Below are positions 1-8,900 of a stretch of 40,338 nucleotides of DNA, piece by piece. The number at the start of each line of letters is the position of its first letter. Within the stretch, counting starts at the first letter, position 1. The notes under the pieces were generated by a model that saw only the letters and a program-made list of their open reading frames with translations, searched no databases and had not been told where the DNA came from. Origin of the DNA: an uncultured Bacilli bacterium (GTDB lineage: Bacteria; Bacillota_I; Bacilli_A; RF39; UBA660); the NCBI GenBank assembly GCA_947625635.1, contig CANQPA010000008.1, forward strand, positions 1-40,338, given 5' to 3'. The position numbers and the translations under genes are program-made.

Positions 1-2
1 TT

Positions 3-797
3 AGTTATAAGAATCATAAAGTTATACATAACGACCAAGAAGATTGGATTAGAGTAGAAAATACACATGAGAAAATAATTGATCCAGCTGATTGGTACGA
101 AGTACAGGATAGAATGAAACTAAAATCTCGTAGTACAAAAAAAGGTGTTATTCACCCATTTGCTAATAAAGTATTCTGTATGAAATGTAATCAAGTCTTT
201 TGCAAATGTGGAAAAAACAATCAAGACGGTCTAGGATATTTAGGGTGCAAAGACAGACGTAATAAATGGGTAAATTGCGACAATAGAAAATATTTAAAAG
301 AAAATGACTTTTATGAGTTTGTTATTGAAAAGATTAATATACTTCTTGATAAATTCTATAATGAAAAAGAGTTAAAAGAATTAGAAAAAAAAGATCCAGA
401 GAACAATTTATATGAAAGTAAAATTAATGGACTAGAAAAAGAGTTAAGTACTTTAACAAAGGAATTAGAAAATAAAAGTTCCTATTTATCTAAATTATAT
501 GAAGATCATTTTAAAGGAATACTTACAGAAAAAGAATTTATTACTTTAAAACTAAAATACAATGATGACGTTTCAAAAATTGAAAGTCGAATATCTAATA
601 TAAAACAAGATATTAATATTACTATTAAGAAAAAAGAATCTATAAAAGATAAGACAGAAATTATAAAGAAATATAAACATATTGATAAATTAGATATTGA
701 AATTGTAAATGATTTTATTGATAAAATATATATAGGCAATTATGATGAAGAACATAATACAAGAGAAATAAAGATAATATGGAACTTTACTATTTAA
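3..797 (+). CDS. Large serine recombinase of a neighbouring element, C-terminal part only (gene begins before the window)
   Basis: Frame is open from base 3 ([39 protein letters not shown]...) with Cys-rich zinc-ribbon [11 protein letters not shown]...GCKDRR followed by a long coiled coil, as in large serine recombinases. Confidence 0.8.
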   Translation, partial: SYKNHKVIHNDQEDWIRVENTHEKIIDPADWYEVQDRMKLKSRSTKKGVIHPFANKVFCMKCNQVFCKCGKNNQDGLGYLGCKDRRNKWVNCDNRKYLKENDFYEFVIEKINILLDKFYNEKELKELEKKDPENNLYESKINGLEKELSTLTKELENKSSYLSKLYEDHFKGILTEKEFITLKLKYNDDVSKIESRISNIKQDINITIKKKESIKDKTEIIKKYKHIDKLDIEIVNDFIDKIYIGNYDEEHNTREIKIIWNFTI

Positions 798-819
798 TAA
801 TAATAGAAGACTCAAACAA

Positions 820-1140
820 TCGACAAACTGGACCTACAGGTGCAACTGGAGCTACTGGGCCAACAGGTGTTACTGGTGCTACTCCTACTATTTCTATAGG
901 TACTGTAACAACAGGAACTCCTGGAAGTGATGCTAGTGCAACTATTACTGGTGTAGCACCTAATTTTACTTTAAACTTAACTATTCCTGCTGGTAGTACA
1001 GGACCAACGGGTCCAACTGGTGCAACAGGTGAAGTTGGAGTTATAGGACCTACTGGAGACACTGGACCTATCGGACCTACCGGAGACACTGGACCTATTG
1101 GACCTACCGGAGATACTGGGCCTACTGGTCCTACTGGGGC
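820..1140 (+). pseudogene. Internal fragment of a host collagen-like (G-X-Y) repeat protein gene, truncated on both sides by mobile elements
   Basis: Translation [69 protein letters not shown]...; the ATG at 779 lies inside the recombinase gene; ends abruptly GPTGPTGA*. Confidence 0.75.
1046..1140 (+). repeat. 27-bp tandem repeats encoding GPTGDTGPI-type units
   Basis: GGACCTACTGGAGACACTGGACCTATC / GGACCTACCGGAGACACTGGACCTATT / GGACCTACCGGAGATACTGGGCCTACT. Confidence 0.85.
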
Positions 1141-1158
1141 ATAATAATTAGTACATCA
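1130..1158. other. Putative attL of the prophage
   Basis: Collagen repeat ends at CCTACTGG; followed by ATAATTAGTACATC (1144-1157), which is the near-perfect reverse complement of the sequence at the right end (40308-40321). Confidence 0.6.
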
Positions 1159-1177
1159 ACAGAAAGTTGGTGTTTTT
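1154..1177 (+). terminator. Hairpin plus T-run just inside the left end
   Basis: CATCAAC-AGAAA-GTTGGTG followed by TTTTT. Confidence 0.5.
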
Positions 1178-1179
1178 AC

Positions 1180-1512
1180 ATGAAATCAAAAAGAAGTAAA
1201 GCAACTGATATTCCTATGTCAGTAAAAAAGAAAGTATGGGAAAGAGATAATCATTGTTGTGTAATATGTGGGAACAATTATAATGTGATGCCAAACGCAC
1301 ATATTTTATCGCGTGCTAAAGGCGGTTGTGGAATAGAGACTAATGTTGTAACTATGTGTACTAATCTTACACCTAACAAGTGCCATCATAAGTATGATAA
1401 TGGTACTAAAAAAGAACGTGAAAAAATATTTAAAAAAATAGAATCTTACATGAAATCTATCTATGGTGATGATTGGTGTATTGAAGACCAGAGATATAAA
1501 AAATGGCAATAA
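1180..1512 (+). CDS. HNH endonuclease
   Basis: VWERDNHCCVICGNNYNVMPNAHILSRAKGGCGIETNVVTMCTNLTPNKCHHKYDNG: CxxC, H...N...H arrangement. Confidence 0.8.
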   Translation: MKSKRSKATDIPMSVKKKVWERDNHCCVICGNNYNVMPNAHILSRAKGGCGIETNVVTMCTNLTPNKCHHKYDNGTKKEREKIFKKIESYMKSIYGDDWCIEDQRYKKWQ

Positions 1513-1518
1513 AAAAGA

Positions 1519-1545
1519 CCTAGGAGTTGAAACCTAGGATTTTCT
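1519..1545. terminator. Hairpin between convergent HNH and endolysin genes
   Basis: CCTAGG-AGTTGAAA-CCTAGG flanked by A-run on left and TTTTC on right. Confidence 0.5.
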
Positions 1546-1575
1546 GTAAGCATAACATATACATTATAACAACTT

Positions 1576-2370
1576 TTATTCTACAAGTCCATATTTATAA
1601 CTACCTACAGTTACTTCTGCTAATTCATGCTTAATATAAATTTTTACTTTACCAAAATCACGTGTTTGTATCACTGCTGTAGTATTGTTATCACAGTATT
1701 GATAAATATAATAACTTAATCCGCCAAATTTTGAAGGTTTTAAATTACCTATTGCGTTTTTCTTAACTGGAGCATCACCCACTCTATAAAATGCCCACGT
1801 ATCTGCTTTAGGGGATAGATTAATATAGTTCCTTGTATCTCCAGTAGTTTGTGATATTTCTTTAGTATTTTTGAAATTATATCCTTTAGTATCCATAACA
1901 TGGTATGAATCATCTATAAATAAGCATTCAGAGACTTTCTTACTATTATTGATACTCCAATAACCAGCACTATTTTTGTGCCAACCAGTACCACTAAACT
2001 TACCTCTAGCACATTCAAAATGACAATGGTTACCTTGTGCGTTACCTTTTGTACCTTCTTCATAAAATCTCTGTCCTTGTTTTATCACTTGTCCTACTTT
2101 TAAGTTAGAAACGTCATTGTCATGGCAAAACAATATTGTCATATAATCAACTGTACCATCAGCAAATTGAACTTGGTTTGTACTTTCTAGCCAGACTTCA
2201 TTTCCATCAGATGTATAAATCTTCTTAATAACACCAGTAAAAGGTGCTACTAAATAATCTATACCTCCATCGCTTCCCGCCTCGTCAACCGCATAAGAAT
2301 CTCTATGACTTCCTACGTGGTCTGCTTGTGTTATCCTTATATAAGGACTAGGATACATCGCTTTTTCCAT
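1576..2370 (-). CDS. Endolysin, M23/LytM-type metallopeptidase with C-terminal wall-binding region
   Basis: SHRDSYAVD (HxxxxxxD), GNHCHFE (HxH); start MEKAMYPS with upstream GGAGG. Confidence 0.75.
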   Translation of the reverse strand: MEKAMYPSPYIRITQADHVGSHRDSYAVDEAGSDGGIDYLVAPFTGVIKKIYTSDGNEVWLESTNQVQFADGTVDYMTILFCHDNDVSNLKVGQVIKQGQRFYEEGTKGNAQGNHCHFECARGKFSGTGWHKNSAGYWSINNSKKVSECLFIDDSYHVMDTKGYNFKNTKEISQTTGDTRNYINLSPKADTWAFYRVGDAPVKKNAIGNLKPSKFGGLSYYIYQYCDNNTTAVIQTRDFGKVKIYIKHELAEVTVGSYKYGLVE

Positions 2371-2570
2371 TATTTGTCCTCCTCTCTTGTAATTCCTTTT
2401 ATTGCCCAAAATTGTGCCTCTTCTAATTTAGTAAAAACTAAAGATGTTTCCCTACTTGATTTAGTCAACTTTTCAATTGCATCATATAAATTAGAAAAAT
2501 ATAATCTTACCTTTTCTATCCTTTCTTTTTGTTCCTCATTTGTTTCTAAAAATTCTGCTCTTTTATTCAT
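2370..2570 (-). CDS. Acb2/Tad1-hairpin-like small protein (candidate cyclic-nucleotide sponge)
   Basis: KVRLYFSNLYDAIEKLTKSSRETSLVFTKLEEAQFWAIKGI; matches the remembered S-R-E-x-S-L-x-x-T-K-L-E-E-A-x-x-W-A signature of the family. Confidence 0.6.
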   Translation of the reverse strand: MNKRAEFLETNEEQKERIEKVRLYFSNLYDAIEKLTKSSRETSLVFTKLEEAQFWAIKGITREEDK

Positions 2571-2745
2571 TACTACCACCTTTCTTTTGAAAATAGAACA
2601 TGAACACCATTGTTGCTAGTGTCACAAATTGTTCTTCTTTAATTTTTCCCACAATAAAACCATAGACAAGTGCTATGGTTATCATTAATGTTACTATACT
2701 TTTTAAATCAATTAGTTTGGATATTTTCTGTAGTATTTCTTTCAT
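2563..2745 (-). CDS. Phage holin
   Basis: 60 aa with hydrophobic segments VTLMITIALVYGFIVG and FVTLATMVFMFYFQKK, next to endolysin. Confidence 0.65.
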   Translation of the reverse strand: MKEILQKISKLIDLKSIVTLMITIALVYGFIVGKIKEEQFVTLATMVFMFYFQKKGGSNE

Positions 2746-3031
2746 TACTATCTACCTCACTTAGAATATAATTCTCACATAACTTTCTGGTATAACTATC
2801 ATACCCTTTGGATAAATATGCATCACATACTTCCGCTCTTTCTACTTTAGGTATGTCTCTATTCCAAATAATACTCTTTTGAGCAAGTTTAGTAGTTGAT
2901 TCTAATAATTTATTCTGATCGTTAAACCAAGTTCCCACTTTCCAAAATCCACCTAATAAAGTTACTAGGACTGATGCAAGTAAGGTTAGGTACTTCCAGT
3001 TCTTTTCTAGGTCTTTCATGAATTTATCCAT
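2708..3031 (-). CDS. Membrane-anchored lysis-cassette protein
   Basis: N-terminal TM YLTLLASVLVTLLGGFWKVGTWF; adjacent to holin. Confidence 0.45.
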   Translation of the reverse strand: MDKFMKDLEKNWKYLTLLASVLVTLLGGFWKVGTWFNDQNKLLESTTKLAQKSIIWNRDIPKVERAEVCDAYLSKGYDSYTRKLCENYILSEVDSNERNTTENIQTN

Positions 3032-3720
3032 TATTCTTCTCCTAATTCTGTAACTGTTACTATGTTAGTTAAGTTTGGAAACATTTTTTGTACTCTTTCT
3101 TTTTGTGTTTCGTCTTTAACTATAAATTTACAATTTTCTGGCACGTTAGACATCATACCACTAAACAGGATAACCTTAGTAAAATCTATATTTCTCATAT
3201 CCAATTCTTGTAAGCTTTTACAACTATAAAAACAAGAACTAAAATTAACACCAGTGTTACCATTTTTCCAACTACTCAAATCAATTTTTGTTAATTTACT
3301 ACACATATAAAACATTTGGTTTACATCTTCAACTTTTTCCATAGTCCAACTACTCAAATCAAGTTGTTGTAATGAATTACAACTCATAAACATACCATTC
3401 ATGTTAGTAACTAAATCTGTTTTCCAATTTTTTAAATCTAATTGTTGTAATTTACTACAGCTATAGAACATATTTTGCATATTGGTTAAATTAGAAGTAT
3501 CTAAATTTGTTACTTCTTCGTCTAATTCTGTACCAGTATAATTTTGAAAACTAATATATCTAGGTGCATATTTACTACCACCACTTATATCTTTTACTTT
3601 AGGTACTAAAGAAGTAAAGGTTTCTTCATCAGTTGCCTCTACTCCTTTTTCTTTTAGATTATTAACTAAATCTTGTTTATCTGTTTTTAATTGATTTAAT
3701 TGTTGCTCAATTGTTGCCAT
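3031..3720 (-). CDS. BspA-like leucine-rich repeat (DUF285-type) tail/receptor-binding protein
   Basis: Repeats LQQLDLKNWKTDLVTNMNGMFMSCNSLQQLDLSSWTMEKVEDVNQMFYMCSKLTKIDLSSW. Confidence 0.75.
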   Translation of the reverse strand: MATIEQQLNQLKTDKQDLVNNLKEKGVEATDEETFTSLVPKVKDISGGSKYAPRYISFQNYTGTELDEEVTNLDTSNLTNMQNMFYSCSKLQQLDLKNWKTDLVTNMNGMFMSCNSLQQLDLSSWTMEKVEDVNQMFYMCSKLTKIDLSSWKNGNTGVNFSSCFYSCKSLQELDMRNIDFTKVILFSGMMSNVPENCKFIVKDETQKERVQKMFPNLTNIVTVTELGEE

Positions 3721-5606
3721 TATTCACTCACCTCCACTAAAACTGACAGTTCTGTGTTGATGTTACCTATTGTTGTTTTAGTAGTTTTTATATCATCGTT
3801 CAATTTAGTTATAGCATCTAATATATTATAATTTGCTTCTTCTGGTCCAAAGATTTCTTCTATTTTTTCTCTTAAAACTGATGAGAACCATTGACTTCCA
3901 ACGTCTATTCCTAAACAAGTACATAATTCTTGATACAAACTATATACTCCTGAAGCTAACATAAGACCATTTGTTTGTGAATCCCAATATTTAGATGATT
4001 GTGACATGATTAAAGATGTATTTGTTTTAAACTTACTTTCAAAAGAAGGAGATAGTTGTCTATAAGTTTGATACTTGGCTCCGACTACATTTTGCTCATC
4101 AAAATCTATTGTTGTTTGTGTTTCAAAAATTTGATATGTTCCACTTCTAAATTGCCTAGTGTCTTCTATGACACTTAAAATAGCCATTTGAAAATTAGAA
4201 ACTGTTTCATTAGATGAAAAACTAATTTGCTTTATTTTATTACCGATTATAATATATTGACCTAATTCTTGGTAGTTATCTAAATCAACTTCTTCTTTGG
4301 TTGCATCTATTATTTTAATTGATTGGTGTTTGTCTTTTATATTTAATATGCCTTCTGGTGTCATTTCTAAAGTCTCTCCTACTTTAATTCCACCTAAAAC
4401 ATCTTGAGTTGCTGTTGGTAGATTATAAGGCTCTGGTATGTCTTCTTGTTTAGCATACTCTTTTTCGGCATCTGCACTTTTCAAATATCCTTCTAAAGAT
4501 TGGTGTTCTTTTAAAAATGTACTATCTGCTTCATCTCTTGTATATACTTCTGTTTTTTCTACATAATCCCCTGCATCTTGTTTTCCATTCCATTTTAATT
4601 TATCTTCTGCTGTTACGTGTTTACTATCATCTGTTGTATGTTCTTCTAATTCGTGATTTGTAACATAATCACTTGGTATTTCACCTTTAGTTGCATATTT
4701 TTCATCTGCTGCATTTTCTGTTATAAAGTTTTTTATTTCTGTTTTATCTACTTTATCATCTAATTTAGTATCTATAGTGTCTTTATCATAAACATTCTCG
4801 CTTTTAACGTAATCCTCTAGGCTTTGGTGTTCAGTAAGAAAGTTAGAATCATTATCTAGTTCACTTGTTTTTGTTGGTATTTCCTCTTTAGTTGCATAAT
4901 CACCTTTTGGTTGATACATATTATCATTTTCTTTTTTTGTAGAGTAATTTTCTAATGTATCGCTTGTTACATAATTACCTTTAGTTTGATATTTAGTACT
5001 TGCTTCTTCGCTGGTAATATAATCTGCATCATTTGTAAATTCACTAATACCTGTAGGTTTATTATTTAAATCTTCATAATTTCCACTAAATTCACTTTTA
5101 TTGTTCCAATTACTTATATTTTCTTCGGTGATACTTTTGACATATTCCGGTACAGTTGGGTCTGTTTCTTCTCCTACTCCTCCACTATTTTGGTTCCATT
5201 TTTCTATATCCTCTTCGGTAATGTTTTTTACATGTTCTGGAACGGTAGGGTCTTCTTCATTTTCAATGTAATTACCTTTAGGTTGAATACCTAAATCTTC
5301 AAGAGATTTACTACCTATCAATTTTTCTCCATTAATTTCTGGTAAGTCTGTTAAATCTGAATAATAGACTTCTTTTCTACCAGGTATTTTAAAATTAATT
5401 ACTGGATTTTCTTTATCTCCAGTTATTGTTATCTCTGGATCTTCTGTTATTGGTATAGATTCTACTTTACCTACTTGTAAATTAGGTATTGCTCCTGTTT
5501 CACCTTGTAATCCTTGTTCTCCTTTTTCTCCCTTCTCTCCTTTTTCTCCTTGTAGTCCTTGTACTCCTCCTGTTAATTCAAGTTCAAACATTGGATCCTT
5601 ATTCAT
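3720..5606 (-). CDS. Tail fibre with N-terminal collagen-like GEKGEKGEQG segment
   Basis: GGVQGLQGEKGEKGEKGEQGLQGETG and repeated tail-fibre units (VKNITEEDIEKWN, VKSITEENISNWN, VTAEDKLKWN). Confidence 0.75.
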   Translation of the reverse strand: MNKDPMFELELTGGVQGLQGEKGEKGEKGEQGLQGETGAIPNLQVGKVESIPITEDPEITITGDKENPVINFKIPGRKEVYYSDLTDLPEINGEKLIGSKSLEDLGIQPKGNYIENEEDPTVPEHVKNITEEDIEKWNQNSGGVGEETDPTVPEYVKSITEENISNWNNKSEFSGNYEDLNNKPTGISEFTNDADYITSEEASTKYQTKGNYVTSDTLENYSTKKENDNMYQPKGDYATKEEIPTKTSELDNDSNFLTEHQSLEDYVKSENVYDKDTIDTKLDDKVDKTEIKNFITENAADEKYATKGEIPSDYVTNHELEEHTTDDSKHVTAEDKLKWNGKQDAGDYVEKTEVYTRDEADSTFLKEHQSLEGYLKSADAEKEYAKQEDIPEPYNLPTATQDVLGGIKVGETLEMTPEGILNIKDKHQSIKIIDATKEEVDLDNYQELGQYIIIGNKIKQISFSSNETVSNFQMAILSVIEDTRQFRSGTYQIFETQTTIDFDEQNVVGAKYQTYRQLSPSFESKFKTNTSLIMSQSSKYWDSQTNGLMLASGVYSLYQELCTCLGIDVGSQWFSSVLREKIEEIFGPEEANYNILDAITKLNDDIKTTKTTIGNINTELSVLVEVSE

Positions 5607-5949
5607 TATTTAACACCTCCTTAACACAGAAATAGGAATATGAATTTCTAGGTGTTAACGTATCCACATTCCCATCTGCTCTTATCATTTTTAAGTCATA
5701 TGCATAATTACCTTTACTTAATGTTTTAGTATCTTCTGGTGGTAATGGAACTGTTGCAATACCATCACTAAATTTTGTTACTTCTTTTTGAAGGACTATT
5801 TCTTCGGTTGGAAGTTTTTTTATTGTAAAAAGTATTTTATCTCCCTCTTTTAAAATAGGCTCTCCATTCAATTTTGGAAGCAAAGAAAAAGTACCGGTAT
5901 CACCCTGTACTATTTCCATATCCAAAGTAAGTTTATTAATTTTTATCAT
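5599..5949 (-). CDS. BppU-like baseplate/fibre-attachment protein
   Basis: LDMEIVQGDTGTFSLLPKLNGEPILKEGDKILFTIKK pattern; precedes the fibre gene in transcription order. Confidence 0.5.
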   Translation of the reverse strand: MIKINKLTLDMEIVQGDTGTFSLLPKLNGEPILKEGDKILFTIKKLPTEEIVLQKEVTKFSDGIATVPLPPEDTKTLSKGNYAYDLKMIRADGNVDTLTPRNSYSYFCVKEVLNNE

Positions 5950-5951
5950 TT

Positions 5952-8900
5952 CTACCTCCTATTGTACACTCTATCAGCATATACATCATATAAAGCATAT
6001 CCGCTCTTTACTTGTGAATCTATCTTTTTATAATTCCTAGATATAGGCTTTTTTAATGCTTTTGATTTTGCAACATTGTAAGCATAGTCAACTATTCCAT
6101 TTATTACTTCTGCTTTTTCGTCTTCTTGTAATTCATTTTTATACAGATAATTACTATTTAGTTTTTTAACATTCTTTTCAACTATATCTCCTGATATCTT
6201 TTGAAATTGGGAACGCTCTTTAGCGTTCAATGTCTTACTATAAGTTTTTCCATCTATTGTCATTTGTACATCATATGGTGCTACTTTAGGCATAATCTTT
6301 TTATCCCCAGTTTTTTGATAAACTCTATATATTTCTTTAGCACTTTTACTCTCTTTACCTTTATTCATGTTAGCCGGATTTAGGAACACATTAAAAGGAT
6401 TAACATCCCCACCATACTTTTTAATCTCTCGACCTAAAGTATCACGTGTAGGTGCTAAATCCTTACTTAATGTTGGTATTTTTGCTTTAATTGAATTTAT
6501 TGCACTTTGTACTGGTTCTCCCTTTTCAAATGTTGTTCTCTGCGTTGTATCTACCATATCAGTTATTTGTTTAAATAGAGTTGGTGTTGCTCTTGCTGGT
6601 AAGTCCATTATTTGTTCTAATAGTCCTGCTGGTATTCCTTCATAATTACTTAATACGTCTTGTAATCCACTCATAAAAGATTGTTCTAATATCAAGTTGA
6701 ATGGTACATCTAAAGTAGAAGTAATTTGTTCTAATAAATTTGCCTTCTCATTTTTATTATTTACTAAATCTGATGTTATAGAAAAAGGTGCTGCTATTGG
6801 TTGAGCCCAGTCATAAGTAAAACTCTTATCTCCTATTTTTATAGAATATGATGTAATTCCTAAAGTGTTTTTCATAAAGTTTGCTAAATCTTTATCATCA
6901 TCACTTTTGCCACCTGTTAGTTTTGTCTTTGCTAGTGCATAGCCTAATACGTATAACAAACTACCTGCTGTTGCTTTACCAAAGTTTTGTACAAATTGAT
7001 GTTGCTTTTGTGCTGTATATTGTCCATTACTTAATGATTTTTTAAACTTACTTGCATCTACTGTTAAAGTTTTTACTAAACCTACTGGAGAATAATCTAC
7101 AATTGCTTTTGTTAAGTTAGCTGGTGTTTTTGCAAATGGTATTATGATATCTCCTAAACCATAACCTTTTATATTGATGTTATTTAGCCCACGTCTTATG
7201 TTTAAAACAAATTGAGTATATTTATTATTATCTTGCCAAGTTCTTTGAAGTGCTTCGTTAGTTGCTATATCTATCATATCTTGAGTAACTTCTGTTGTGT
7301 TATTTAAAACCAATTGGTTATTAATTGAATTAACAAATGCTGATTCATAAAATGGTCTATCACCTGCATCTAAACAAAAAGATAAGACTTTGTCTATGTT
7401 ATTAAGCTTATTAGATAAATAATTTCTTGCTTTTGCACCTTTACCTGTATGGTTTTCGTTAAAACTTTTACCTTGTCCTATTTCAAATCTGTTTCCTTGT
7501 ATGTTTCTTGTATCTATTCCTAGTTTAAAGTCATTATAACTTTCATATAAACCTTTACCTGCTCCCTTAACTAATTTAGATATTTTTGGTGTTCCAGTTG
7601 TTCTTACTCCAGTCTTTTTAGATATTAATTTATCCATTCCAGCCGCAAAAGTATCTCCTACCATATTAACTGGTGCTATTAGGGCATTACCCACAACATT
7701 TCTTATTTGAGTTTTAGGATTAAATAACATTGATATACGCATCCATGCTTTTATTCCTGCTCCTCTTGAAGGTGGTAATTTATTTTGCATCATTGCTTGA
7801 ATTTGAGCAAGTTTTACTTTTTTGTCATATCCATCTTCCATGTTTTGTACTTCATTCATAGTGTCTACAATGAATTTAGTTTCGCTTGGAGTTAAATCGA
7901 ATTTATCTCTATTTGCATCTATCCATTCTTTACTTTGGTCTTTTATATAAACTTCATAAGCATCTGATAATTCTTGTTGTGCATATTTAACCATTCCCTC
8001 TGGTGTTAGTCTAGAAAGTAAGTTATACATTTGAACTGTTTGTCCACTTTTAGTACCTATCTCACGCATTTTTTTAGCAACCTGTACCATTGAGTTATAA
8101 TCTCCAGCATCTTGATATCTTTTAAGTAAAATCCATCCTTCTGCTACATCTGATGAATCAGCATTTGTACTATCTTTTGCATACCAGTTTGTTATCTCAT
8201 CCACCATATTTCCATTATCAAGTCTTTCTAGTGCTTTATTCATACTTTCTTTATTAGATACTGTTTCATAGAATCTTATATCTTCTTGAGATAAATTAGA
8301 TCTATTTTCTTCTGTAATGAACTGACTTTTTTCAGTTATATTTTTATAAAATTTACTTTCTTTTATATCATCTGGTAAATTAATACTATTTATTATATCG
8401 GTACTTGTTGTTTGTGGTGTTAACTCTTTATAATTGTTGTTTTCTGATAAAGATAATTTTGGTAAATTACTTATTTTTCTTTTATTAAAATCTTCTATGT
8501 TTGTCATGTTATCATTATCATTTATTTTCATAGTATATTCATAACCATTCTCTTGATATGTTATTTGTGCTTCATGATTTGATAACTTTTTAATTGTTCC
8601 ATCTTCTAATATCTTTTCTGTCTTCCTTACTAAGTCTGTAACTACATCTGCTCCTCTTTTAACAATTTTATCTGATACATTGGTATCAATGTTAACGTCA
8701 TCATATATTATATTTAGTCCTGAGTTATTAATTTTTTTCATGCTGTCTTTACTTACCATAGTATATATATTGTCTTTACTATTTGCTATTTTTTCATGTA
8801 ATTGTTCTTCTGGAGTTACTATTACATTACTATTCCAATCTGTTTTTTCATCTGCTTGATAAAAAGTTTCTACACCATTAGCCTGTCTATAAATAGGTGC

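Noticed and set aside
790-1089. 99-aa minus-strand [13 protein letters not shown]...
   Set aside because: Mirror reading of the collagen repeats
779-1144. 121-aa intact collagen-like gene as listed in the ORF track
   Set aside because: Its ATG and first codons lie in the upstream recombinase gene and it ends abruptly at the prophage junction; better explained as an internal fragment between two insertions
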